From Phycisphaerae bacterium (lineage in GTDB: Bacteria; Planctomycetota; Phycisphaerae; UBA1845; UTPLA1), in contig JAJDEC010000395.1 of assembly GCA_029259995.1 (NCBI GenBank), positions 1 to 18,106 of the forward strand: a DNA stretch of 18,106 nt, given 5' to 3'. Made by a program: the position numbers and the translations under genes. Under the pieces are notes generated by a model. It had not been told where the DNA came from. It worked only from the letters and a program-made list of their open reading frames with translations, and searched no databases. Position 1 is the stretch's first letter; every line of letters begins with the position of its first letter. This document shows positions 7,916-14,846 of the stretch, piece after piece.

Positions 7916-8449
7916 ATGAAGACATTCGATTCGCTGGTCATGCCGCGCCTGCGCGCCCGGCATTGGCACGTGGATCTTGCGCCCGAAGCGATGCGGATCT
8001 ATGGCGATCCTGTCGCGATGCGATTCCTGACTCCTGCTTATCCGCTACGCGACGAAGCGCAAATGGTCGCCAACATCGAACGCGTCATTGGTCTGAACGC
8101 GACCCACGTCCGGCCGATGGGTTCATGGCCCTTGTTCGACAAGGAGGCTGACGAGCTCGTCGGTACAGTACTTCTCAAACCCCTGCCGAATTCGGAACGA
8201 ATCGAAGTCGGCTGGCATCTCGCGCGTGACGTATGGGGACGCGGCTACGCGACGGAAGCGGGCCGCGCCGCGCTGGTTCATGGATTCGAGAATCTCGGAC
8301 TGGATCGCATCCATGCCATCGTCGATCCGGAGAACACACCTTCAATCCGCGTCGCCGAGCGAATCGGGATGACACACGTCGGGCAGACGGACGATTACCA
8401 TGATCGAACGCTGGAGTTCTTTGTCATCGAGCGCGCGGCCCTGGCGTGA
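7916..8449 (+). CDS. GNAT-family N-acetyltransferase, RimJ/RimL-like
   Basis: This encodes 177 residues from the chosen start. It transfers an acetyl group from acetyl-CoA to an amine; the substrate could be a ribosomal protein terminus or a small molecule and is not readable here. Family landmarks are LVMPRLRARHW near the start, YGDPVAMRFLTP, GWHLARDVWGRGYATEAG (the acetyl-CoA pyrophosphate loop, pattern RxxWGRGYA), and the late motif DPENTPSIRVAERIGMTHVG typical of RimJ/RimL-like enzymes. The frame is open upstream, with an alternative ATG at 7892 and a GTG at 7799. I chose 7916 because family similarity begins there, but no start has a strong ribosome site. It ends three bases from the convergent kinase gene, so transcripts of the two would collide or overlap. 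Confidence 0.9.
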   Translation: MKTFDSLVMPRLRARHWHVDLAPEAMRIYGDPVAMRFLTPAYPLRDEAQMVANIERVIGLNATHVRPMGSWPLFDKEADELVGTVLLKPLPNSERIEVGWHLARDVWGRGYATEAGRAALVHGFENLGLDRIHAIVDPENTPSIRVAERIGMTHVGQTDDYHDRTLEFFVIERAALA

Positions 8450-8452
8450 TGA

Positions 8453-11077
8453 TCAATCCTCCTTTGTTACCAGCGTTTCGATATCGGAAATTGATTTGCG
8501 GCATGCATCGATTTCCACGGCGAGCTGATTGATCACGCCGGCATCCTGCACTCCAAGCAGGTCGCGTTCGCGCATGTCGACAAAAACGCCCTTGCATTGC
8601 TCCAGCCAGTCGAGCGCCTTGCGGCGAAATGTTTCTGAGTTGGATGAATCCGCCGCGAAATGATCGGCGGCGTGCAGATTCCACTCGGCCATTTTGTAGT
8701 AGGCGACGGCCAGTTCGCGACGTGCTCGACGATTGTCGGGTTCGGCTTGTGCGAGCCGGAGGCTCATGTCCATGCCCTTTTGAAATTGCTCCAACGCCGC
8801 GTCACGTCTGCCCAGTGCGAGTAACTCTTCGCCCACATAGCAATGCGAATATCGAAGGCTGCCGACAATGCGAACATTCTTCGGGTCCTGCTTCGTCATG
8901 AATTCGCGAATCTTCAGCGATTCCGTGAACGCCTCCAGTGCCGCCTCGCGATTTCCATTCGATCGATGATTGACGCCGAGTCGCTCGTATCCCGTTGCCA
9001 GATCCGAGAACACGGACGGCGTGCTGTCGCCGCTGTCGACAATCCCGCGGGTCGTTTGAATGAACGCCTGGCAATGCTCGATCGCTTTCGCCGTGTTTCC
9101 GCGCATGAGTTCGAATCTCGCCGATCGATCATGTGCGGCCGCAATCCCTCTTCGCGCAATCAGGCTGCTCGGTGATTGAGCCAGAATCGACTCGTAGAAT
9201 TCTCGTGCTTTCTGGAAATGCGGTTCGGCGGATTCCCAATCACCGACGTGAAGCGCTTCGTCGCCGAAGCGATTCTCATGATAGGCCATATCCGCCATGA
9301 CGCCGACGTCGTCTGGTCTTGCGGCTGCAATTCTCTGAAGCACGGCGTATGCATCATCATTGTACTTGCGCGCTTCGTCTTCGCGCCCCAGGAGACTGAG
9401 CACAACAGCGCAGTGGCTGTAGGACAAGCTGAGCGTTCTTTGGAACGTCAAGTCGTTCGTTTCCGTCGGGTCCGCGAGCGACAGCAATGCCAACCCCTTC
9501 TGGTAGCTCTCCCAGGCGCCCGCGCGATCGCCGAGATTGGCTTCGTCCGGAAAACCCTGGATGTCTCCCAGTTTGAAATATCCGATCGCCAATTGCATCT
9601 GCAGGTCGCGATCGTCTCGAGATTCTTTCTCGAGGCTGTCGAGATACGCCAGCCCCGTGGACACGATGAACTGACGGGCTTCTGTGGAACCCGGCAAGTG
9701 ACGGATCTTGCCGTCCAGTTCGCCGATGAAGACACTGGCCAGATCGCGCACTTCGTCGAATCGTCGCTCCGCCTTTTTCTGCGCCGTTTCCGCGGCCTGC
9801 CGATCGGCTCTGGATTCTTCCAGCGCCTGGGACTCGGCTGCCAGCGCGCGACTCTTTCCGAATGCGAACCACGTCATGCCGATCAAGCCGATCGTCAAGG
9901 CAATTCCGCTGCACACGGCGCCGACCACAAATACACGATGGCGCCGCGCGAACTTCCGCAGTTGATAGACGGCGCTCGGCTGTCGCGCCGTAATCGGTTC
10001 ATTGTCGAGATATCGGCGAACATCGTCGGCCAGATCGCGCGCCGACTGATACCTTCGGTTCTTGTCCTTTTCCATCGCCTTGAGCGCGATGACATCGAGA
10101 TCGCCTCGAAACATCGTGTTCAACGAGCCCATCGTCGGCGGATCGTCTTCCCGAATGATCCGAACGGCTTCGTGAATCGGTCGGCCCTGGAGTTCAAACG
10201 GAAGCTGCCCTGTCAGTATCTCATACAGGATCACACCGAGGGAATACACGTCGGATCGCGTATCAATTTCGTGCGGATCGCCCGCCGCCTGCTCCGGGCT
10301 CATGTAGGTCAATGTGCCGACGAGTTCGCCCACGCCCGTGCCCATCGTCGTCGCCTGGATGTCGAGATCCGTAGCGCGGGCGATTCCCAGATCAAGAATC
10401 TTGGGCAATAGCTGGCCGTCCCGATCCTCGACGAGAATATTGCTGGGTTTCAGGTCGCGATGGATCACGCCTTGCTGATGGGCGTGTTGCACGGCATCAC
10501 AGATTCGTGTGAAAAGGGAGAGCTTCGTCGCCTGATCGAGCTGACGCTGGTTGACGACCGTCGTCAGTCGATCGCCTTCGACAAGCTCCATGGCGATGAA
10601 GGGGAGCCGGCCGGTCTCTGTCTGATGGATGCCGGCCTCGTAGATTTGCGCGATTCCCGGATGGCGAAGTCGGCCGAGGACGAGCGCTTCCAGTTCGAAT
10701 CGCTTCTCGGCGCGCGGCCCGAGCAAAGTCTTCATGATCTTCAGGGCCACGCGTCGGCGGGGGCGCTCCTGCTCGGCGACGAATACGCGCGCCATGCCGC
10801 CTTCCCCGAGCGGCTCGATGATGCGATAGCGGCCAATCAGGTTGGGGAGATCTGTCGTTTCTACGGCCGTGACAGGGAACATCATTCCCAGTGCAGGCGT
10901 ATCGAGGAACGCGTCGTTCTCGGAGCCGTCGTAGGCGGACAGGAGTGCTTCGACTTCGCGGCGCAGATCCTCGGAATCCGGGGCTTCCGAGGCCCAGGCG
11001 TCGGCGCGTTCCGAAGCAGGCAGCCGACGCAACCGCTGGAAGATTCGGTCAACTTTCTGGAAGTCGTTCGGCGTCAG
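8453..11077 (-). CDS. Transmembrane Ser/Thr protein kinase with TPR-like repeats
   Basis: This encodes 874 residues from the CTG start argued here. It phosphorylates protein Ser/Thr residues and is anchored in the inner membrane. A short N-terminal helical region is typical of planctomycete kinases. The catalytic domain spans about residues 80-360, with glycine loop GEGGMA (91-96), catalytic Lys113 in ALKIM, HRDLKPSN (206-213, Asp208), DLG in place of DFG (229-231), SPE (260-262) and SDVYSLGV. One membrane segment (about 383-406) and a coiled coil (about 410-450) follow, then helical TPR-like repeats to the C-terminus, presumably outside the cytoplasm. The gene overlaps the sigma gene's TGA. 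No ATG or GTG is available near the family start; CTG at 11077 aligns with the usual MTP.. start and has GGGGGA at a 7-base gap. A TTG at 11149 would add 24 residues. Confidence 0.93.
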   Translation of the reverse strand: MTPNDFQKVDRIFQRLRRLPASERADAWASEAPDSEDLRREVEALLSAYDGSENDAFLDTPALGMMFPVTAVETTDLPNLIGRYRIIEPLGEGGMARVFVAEQERPRRRVALKIMKTLLGPRAEKRFELEALVLGRLRHPGIAQIYEAGIHQTETGRLPFIAMELVEGDRLTTVVNQRQLDQATKLSLFTRICDAVQHAHQQGVIHRDLKPSNILVEDRDGQLLPKILDLGIARATDLDIQATTMGTGVGELVGTLTYMSPEQAAGDPHEIDTRSDVYSLGVILYEILTGQLPFELQGRPIHEAVRIIREDDPPTMGSLNTMFRGDLDVIALKAMEKDKNRRYQSARDLADDVRRYLDNEPITARQPSAVYQLRKFARRHRVFVVGAVCSGIALTIGLIGMTWFAFGKSRALAAESQALEESRADRQAAETAQKKAERRFDEVRDLASVFIGELDGKIRHLPGSTEARQFIVSTGLAYLDSLEKESRDDRDLQMQLAIGYFKLGDIQGFPDEANLGDRAGAWESYQKGLALLSLADPTETNDLTFQRTLSLSYSHCAVVLSLLGREDEARKYNDDAYAVLQRIAAARPDDVGVMADMAYHENRFGDEALHVGDWESAEPHFQKAREFYESILAQSPSSLIARRGIAAAHDRSARFELMRGNTAKAIEHCQAFIQTTRGIVDSGDSTPSVFSDLATGYERLGVNHRSNGNREAALEAFTESLKIREFMTKQDPKNVRIVGSLRYSHCYVGEELLALGRRDAALEQFQKGMDMSLRLAQAEPDNRRARRELAVAYYKMAEWNLHAADHFAADSSNSETFRRKALDWLEQCKGVFVDMRERDLLGVQDAGVINQLAVEIDACRKSISDIETLVTKED

Positions 11078-11643
11078 GAATCCGTCCCCCCGGCTGACGC
11101 GGCATCTCCGCCGATCTGTCTTCGGAGCCAGGATCTTGCAAACGCCCAATCGTCCTCGACGGTCGTGGTTCCGACGTCGAGCGTTCGAGCGGTTTCGGCG
11201 ATCGTCATCCCGGCGAAATAACGCAGCTCAACGACGCGTGCCTTGCGCGCATCGAGTTCGGCCAATCGCCGGAGTGCTTCATCCAGGGCGAGGATGTCGA
11301 TTTCGCGATCCTTCGGCCCCCCTCCCAGGCCCGTCAATGTAATTCGATGCCAGCCCCCGCCGCGTTTTGCCGCATCATGGGCACGGGCGTGGTCCACGAG
11401 GACGCGTCGGATGGCACCGGCGGCCGCGGCGTAGAAATGTGTCTGATCGCGCCATTCGATGCGATCCAGCTCCGCCAGGCGCATATAGGCCTCGTGTACC
11501 AGTGCCGTCGGCTGGAGCGTGTGATCGGGTCGCTCCCGTCGGAGATAGTCGGCGGCCAGCCGACGAAGCTCCTGGTAGACAACGTCGAGCAACGCCGACG
11601 TCGGCGGTGGCGGCGTGTTTGACATGTCATCAGCAGCCGACAT
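11074..11643 (-). CDS. ECF sigma factor (TIGR02999-like)
   Basis: This encodes 189 residues from the ATG at 11643; further in-frame starts are at 11625 and 11712. It directs RNA polymerase to a set of promoters. The sigma-2 region is VYQELRRLAADYLRRERPDHTLQPTALVHEAYMRLAEL, the hallmark of the TIGR02999 ECF group, and sigma-4 is DARKARVVELRYFAGMTIAETARTLDVGTTTVEDDW with a helix-turn-helix. Compared with family members as I remember them, the opening segment (usually LLxxWSxGDxxALxxLMPLVY) is shortened to SALLDVVY, so sigma-2.1 is truncated by roughly a dozen or more residues. No anti-sigma gene is visible. The next gene, overlapping by 4 bases, is a membrane kinase, so control by phosphorylation is likely, as in the EcfP/PknT pairs described in Vibrio. 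That role is inference. Confidence 0.92.
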   Translation of the reverse strand: MSAADDMSNTPPPPTSALLDVVYQELRRLAADYLRRERPDHTLQPTALVHEAYMRLAELDRIEWRDQTHFYAAAAGAIRRVLVDHARAHDAAKRGGGWHRITLTGLGGGPKDREIDILALDEALRRLAELDARKARVVELRYFAGMTIAETARTLDVGTTTVEDDWAFARSWLRRQIGGDAASAGGTDS

Positions 11644-11760
11644 GAATGGACCCGTCAATGCGTGTGTTTCAACCTCGCCTCCTGCGGGCGATGGCGGTGT
11701 CCATTGTCCCATTCGACGAATGGCGTATCAATTCATTTGTTCCAACTGCCTGCCAATACT

Positions 11761-11788
11761 GATAATCGGCGGATTTTGCCGACTTATC
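11761..11788. repeat. Imperfect hairpin in the divergent sigma/dioxygenase intergenic region
   Basis: GATAATCGGC at 11761-11770 pairs with GCCGACTTATC at 11778-11788 with one bulge, across a 7-base loop. It lies in the 260-base divergent region between the sigma gene start (11643) and the dioxygenase start (11904). It could be an operator or part of a leader. There is no T-run after it. I found no convincing promoter for either gene here. Confidence 0.4.
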
Positions 11789-11903
11789 GGGGGATCCGCA
11801 TCGTTGATACGGTAGAATAGGTACTGGTCGAATTGGCGTAATTGTCTTTTTATCCGGATATTACGTCTATCGGCCAGACCGCGCAATCCGCGGGAGGGCG
11901 TCG

Positions 11904-12518
11904 GTGACAACGGGGTGCCGCGATTCACACTGGCGGGTTTTGATCGACATGGAGAAGACAGCTCACATCTCAAAGACTGCGGCGCGCGTCTCGCTCGACG
12001 ATTTTCTGGCCGAGCTCGATTCTTACACTGAGCGTGTGCCGCTTGATCGACTGACCGCCCTGTTGCGTCGCCTGGATATTTCGCTGGACGACGTGATCGA
12101 CTGTGCCCGATTCAACGACGAACGTTATCAGCGCAATCTGCTTCGATCGGGCAGTGCCTATCACGCCCTGATTCTCTGCTGGCGTAACGGCCAGCGCAGT
12201 CCGATCCACGATCATCGGGGATCGAGTTGCGGGGTTCGCGTCCTGAAAGGCGTGATGACGGAGACGCTGTTCGACGTCAGTGCGAATGGGCTGATTTTTG
12301 CGACATCGTCGAGTGAATTAAAAGAAGACGGCGTCTGCGGTTCTCAGGATTCCGACATTCACCAGGTCTCGAATCTCCAGTCAGACGAACGTGATCTCAT
12401 CACTTTGCATATCTACTCCCCCCCGTTGCACGTCATGGGCACGTATTCACTGATCTCGGGCAATGTGGGCGAGTTCGCGGATCCCGTGTTCGAATTCTGC
12501 CACGGCGACGGTATCTAG
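11904..12518 (+). CDS. cdo: Cysteine dioxygenase type I
   Basis: This encodes 204 residues. It oxidises cysteine to cysteine sulfinate with O2 and non-haem Fe(II) in the cytosol. The cupin fold shows the metal triad His102 and His104 (SPIHDH) and His153 (DIHQVSN), the substrate arginine Arg77 in YQRNLL, and Tyr171 in HIYSPPL. Cys109 (HDHRGSSC) sits seven residues after the first metal histidine, exactly as Cys93 does after His86 in the rat enzyme, where it forms a thioether link to Tyr157. I understand that most bacterial enzymes have Gly there, so this copy looks mammalian-type. The GTG at 11904 has GGGAGG at 11892-11897 with a 6-base gap, far better than the region before the ATG at 11949, though the first 15 residues may not be conserved. 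It is divergent from the sigma gene. Confidence 0.93.
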   Translation: MTTGCRDSHWRVLIDMEKTAHISKTAARVSLDDFLAELDSYTERVPLDRLTALLRRLDISLDDVIDCARFNDERYQRNLLRSGSAYHALILCWRNGQRSPIHDHRGSSCGVRVLKGVMTETLFDVSANGLIFATSSSELKEDGVCGSQDSDIHQVSNLQSDERDLITLHIYSPPLHVMGTYSLISGNVGEFADPVFEFCHGDGI

Positions 12519-12551
12519 CCGGGAAACCACACAGACGTAATAAAACCCTAT

Positions 12552-12571
12552 ATGTAGACATGTGTCTATAT
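12552..12571. promoter_or_regulatory. Palindrome copy 1 (ATGTAGACATGTGTCTATAT)
   Basis: This is a 20-base near-perfect palindrome with 8 of 9 arm positions paired and core TAGACA-TG-TGTCTA. It lies 33 bases after the dioxygenase stop. Apart from one arm base and the two central bases it is identical to the copy at the parB stop. The core ACANNTGT fits the general type bound by BlaI/MecI-like repressors, but no such gene is visible. It is flanked by GCGG on the right like the other copies. Confidence 0.5.
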
Positions 12572-12618
12572 GCGGGCGGTTATGCCTGGCTGGTGGTCTG
12601 ATGGGGTTGCGGCCAAGA

Positions 12619-12638
12619 AAATAGACAGGGGTCTATTT
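12619..12638. promoter_or_regulatory. Palindrome copy 2 (AAATAGACAGGGGTCTATTT)
   Basis: AAATAGAC and GTCTATTT form perfect 8-bp arms around AGGG. Its centre is 67 bases from copy 1, in the same region between the convergent dioxygenase and four-cysteine protein genes. It shares TAGACA and GTCTA with the other two copies and is also followed by GCGG. The role is unknown. Confidence 0.45.
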
Positions 12639-12761
12639 GCGGTGTGCGCGGTGTCCTGTGTTTGCGAAGCGGAATAATGGAGGGTTTGTTGGATGTGGCG
12701 CGGGCCTGTGGTAAACCGGCGAGTCGACGAATCCACCAGGTGATTCATTCTTCCTGCCTGC

Positions 12762-13103
12762 TCAGAAGCCGTTCTGTTCGTCGGGGGCATCATTTTCCGG
12801 GTCTTCATCGTCCATGCCGTATTTCCAGGAATCGCCCTGCTCAGTGTCCGTGATTTCCCTTTCCATGTGCTCCATGATCTTCTCCTGCATGGGTTGCAGT
12901 CGTTGATACATGGCGAGCGTCGCCTCGTAGGCCCTCACGATTCGATCGAGCTTCTGACCGTTTTCCATTTCCTTGACGAGTTTGAGCTTGTCGATGCAGG
13001 ATGGCTCCTTGATGGTCGAAAACGGATCGCACTTGAACGTTGCTCGTCCCGCGGTATCCCGATGGAAGAATTCGCACTCGCTGCATTGGATCACGCCGGT
13101 CAC
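12762..13103 (-). CDS. Small four-cysteine protein of unknown function
   Basis: This encodes 113 residues. The N-terminus has CSEC (7-10) followed by Cys25 (TFKCD) and Cys36 (PSCID), a spacing that could bind zinc or an iron-sulfur cluster. A helical middle (about 38-85) with MENGQKLDRIVRAYEATLAMYQ suggests a coiled coil or helical hairpin. The last 25 residues are acidic. I do not recognise a named family. The start at 13103 is GTG, where AAAGGA sits only 2 bases upstream; a second GTG at 13094 with an 11-base gap from the same AAAGGA is equally plausible and removes three residues. It follows the lipoprotein gene by 41 bases on the same strand, so the two are probably co-transcribed. Confidence 0.72.
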   Translation of the reverse strand: MTGVIQCSECEFFHRDTAGRATFKCDPFSTIKEPSCIDKLKLVKEMENGQKLDRIVRAYEATLAMYQRLQPMQEKIMEHMEREITDTEQGDSWKYGMDDEDPENDAPDEQNGF

Positions 13104-13144
13104 CGTCCTTTCGGGGTTTGAACGCTATTCTGATCGCCCCCACC

Positions 13145-13435
13145 CTACCAGAATCGATCCCCGATGGTGCGCATGGTTTCCCGGTATTCGACCTTCTTTC
13201 GTTCCTTGTCTCTGGAGATGTCCCTCATGGTACGATCGAGCCGCTCAGGATGTCGTGATTCGGCACGGCGGATCGACTCGATTCGCTTGTCGACGGCGGC
13301 GTTGCGCTCGGCAATCCGCTTTCTTGATACGGGATCGTTTGCGCACCCAAGGAAGATGAGTCCCGCGAGCAGGAGCAGTCCAGCGAGGACTCGCCCCCCT
13401 GTCTCAGTGATTCGGTTCTGAGCGATCTTCGACAT
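13145..13435 (-). CDS. Small lipoprotein with a charged helical tail
   Basis: This encodes 96 residues. A signal sequence with core VLAGLLLLAGLIFLGC gives a lipobox ending FLGC, so Cys31 should carry the lipid. After cleavage the mature protein is about 66 residues, very rich in Arg, Glu and Asp, and predicted to be one long amphipathic helix (KRIAERNAAVDKRIESIRRA). It may bind envelope partners electrostatically. It is followed at 41 bases by the four-cysteine protein gene and lies divergent to parB, with the parS region between. The function is unknown. Its position beside parS and parB could simply reflect chromosome position. Confidence 0.7.
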   Translation of the reverse strand: MSKIAQNRITETGGRVLAGLLLLAGLIFLGCANDPVSRKRIAERNAAVDKRIESIRRAESRHPERLDRTMRDISRDKERKKVEYRETMRTIGDRFW

Positions 13436-13588
13436 TCAAACGCACTCCCGGCTGATTGGGTCTGGATTCGGATCAATGGCGTGGAACTCCGCTTCTATTC
13501 TTATCGGGATTGGCCGCGGAGGTGGCAGAGCACTTAATTGCTGGCTAATGCGAGGTAATTATCGGACAGGACTTTGTAGGGTGGTTCT

Positions 13589-13608
13589 CATGTTCCACGT
13601 GGAACATG
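13589..13608. promoter_or_regulatory. parS: parS site 1 (perfect 20-bp palindrome)
   Basis: CATGTTCCACGTGGAACATG is a perfect palindrome. Its inner 16 bases (13591-13606, TGTTCCACGTGGAACA) match the conserved bacterial parS sequence that ParB binds with CTP. It lies 228 bases before parB. Apart from these sites the 13436-13835 region holds no gene. Confidence 0.93.
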
Positions 13609-13725
13609 CCGTTCGGTTGGTGGTGTTGTTCGCGGGTCTGCGCTTAGCCAGGCCCGATCTGTGTGGTTCGGCGGAATTCGGGTCGGTGCAGGAGTCGGTG
13701 TAGTGGACTTCGATTCAGGTCAGAA

Positions 13726-13754
13726 TTGTGGCGAAATCGTCTGGCGGCTATGAT
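13726..13754 (+). promoter_or_regulatory. Candidate parB promoter next to parS site 2
   Basis: TTGTGG (13726-13731) and TATGAT (13749-13754) are separated by 17 bases; the -10 box matches 5 of 6 consensus positions and the -35 box 3 of 6. Transcription would begin around 13761, inside parS site 2. This is a prediction from sequence only. Confidence 0.4.
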
Positions 13755-13758
13755 CGAA

Positions 13759-13774
13759 AGTTCCACGTGGAACA
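13759..13774. promoter_or_regulatory. parS: parS site 2 (one mismatch)
   Basis: AGTTCCACGTGGAACA differs from the 16-base parS only in its first base and retains a 14-bp perfect palindrome. Its centre is 168 bp from that of parS site 1 and 69 bases before the parB start. It overlaps the expected transcription start of the candidate parB promoter, so ParB could repress its own gene here. Confidence 0.9.
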
Positions 13775-13835
13775 TGTCAGTCGTTGACCTTCGAATCAAC
13801 GAAATTCGACGCCAAACCCTACCGGAGGCTCACGG

Positions 13836-14810
13836 ATGAGTAAGACCAACAACAAGCGGCTCGGCAGGGGGCTGTCTTCCTTGATTCGCAGTGATCTCAA
13901 TGCCCCGCCCGCGAAAGAGCCTGCGGGTGAACGCGTCGTGGCCGAGTTGCCTGTTCCGGCCGTGCCCAAGCCTGAAGCAAAGTCCACTCCTGCGCAAGAT
14001 CGAACCGTGCAGGAACTCCGATTGGATCAGATTCGCACCAATCCCTCTCAGCCCCGTCGGACATTCGATCAGGAGCGTCTCAAGGCGCTTGCGGCGTCGT
14101 TGAAGGAGCGGGGGGCGCTTCAGCCCATCGTGGTTCGACCGATCGAAGGCGGATACGAGTTGGTTGCCGGTGAACGCCGCCTCAGGGCATCCAAGATCGC
14201 CAGTCTCGAGACGGTTCCGGTGATCGTGCGGAATGTCCGCGATGACGACATGCTAGAGTTGGCGCTGATTGAGAACGTTCAGCGAGAGAATCTGAATCCG
14301 GTTGAAAAGGCACGCGCGTATCGAACACTGATTCAAAAATACGGGCTCTCGCAGGAGGAAGTCGCGAAGCGAATGGGGGAAGATCGTTCAAGTGTCGCGA
14401 ATATTATTCGAATCCTGGGTCTTGGCGAGAGATCGCTGGAGCTCCTTGCTTCCGGTGAGTTATCGGTCGGTCACGGAAAGGTGCTTCTGGGCATTTCCGA
14501 TCCCGCAAAGCAGGGTGTTGTCGCCGAGCAGATTGTTTCAGAGGGCTGGTCGGTCAGGAGAACCGAGTCGGCCATCGCCGAGCTCACAAAGCCGGCTGCT
14601 GAGCGTCGTCAATCTCCGGAGTCGCCGGAGCAGCGTCCCGCAGTCCGCGAAATGCAGGATCAGTTGACGTCCCTTCTGGGGACTCGCGTGTCACTGAAGG
14701 AGGGACGAAAACGCCATTCGGGCAGGATCGTGATCGAGTATTACAATCTAGATGACTTTGAACGCATCACGACGCGCCTGGGCGTCCAGCAAGAGGCGAC
14801 CGATATATAG
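13836..14810 (+). CDS. parB: Chromosome-partitioning protein ParB
   Basis: This 324-residue protein binds parS, spreads on DNA as a CTP-dependent clamp and helps load SMC and position origins. The N-terminus has the hallmark KRLGRGLSSLI (7-17), used by ParA partners. The CTPase/ParB domain has NPSQPRRTFD (69-78), GERRLRAS (112-119) and ENVQRENLNPVEKA (146-159). A helix-turn-helix covers about 170-192 (GLSQEEVAKRM..SSVANI), with SVGHGKVLL at 210-218. The C-terminal dimer domain starts near 273 and includes HSGRIVIEYYNLDDFERI. The ATG at 13836 has GGAGG with a 7-base gap. No parA occurs in the window, whereas most chromosomes have parA directly upstream. The stop codon lies inside palindrome copy 3, and a membrane protein gene follows. 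Confidence 0.97.
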   Translation: MSKTNNKRLGRGLSSLIRSDLNAPPAKEPAGERVVAELPVPAVPKPEAKSTPAQDRTVQELRLDQIRTNPSQPRRTFDQERLKALAASLKERGALQPIVVRPIEGGYELVAGERRLRASKIASLETVPVIVRNVRDDDMLELALIENVQRENLNPVEKARAYRTLIQKYGLSQEEVAKRMGEDRSSVANIIRILGLGERSLELLASGELSVGHGKVLLGISDPAKQGVVAEQIVSEGWSVRRTESAIAELTKPAAERRQSPESPEQRPAVREMQDQLTSLLGTRVSLKEGRKRHSGRIVIEYYNLDDFERITTRLGVQQEATDI

Positions 14811-14824
14811 ACAGTTGTCTATAT
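14805..14824. promoter_or_regulatory. Palindrome copy 3 (ATATAGACAGTTGTCTATAT)
   Basis: This is a 20-base palindrome with two perfect 9-bp arms around GT. It contains the parB stop TAG (14808-14810) and overlaps a possible ATG at 14823. It belongs to the same family as the copies at 12552 and 12619. It could regulate the membrane protein gene starting at 14847 or terminate or attenuate the parB transcript. Confidence 0.55.
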
Positions 14825-14846
14825 GCTGCGGAATGGGATCACCACA

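Noticed and set aside
9176..10411. Long 411-codon + strand frame
   Set aside because: It lies wholly antisense to the kinase gene, whose conserved motifs prove the - strand coding.
10460..11221. 253-codon + strand frame
   Set aside because: Antisense to the kinase and sigma genes; its composition mirrors that of the true frames.
13476..13703. 75-codon + strand frame containing MFHVEH
   Set aside because: The MFHVEH phrase is simply parS read as codons, a common artefact; the frame spans parS site 1 and has no family similarity.
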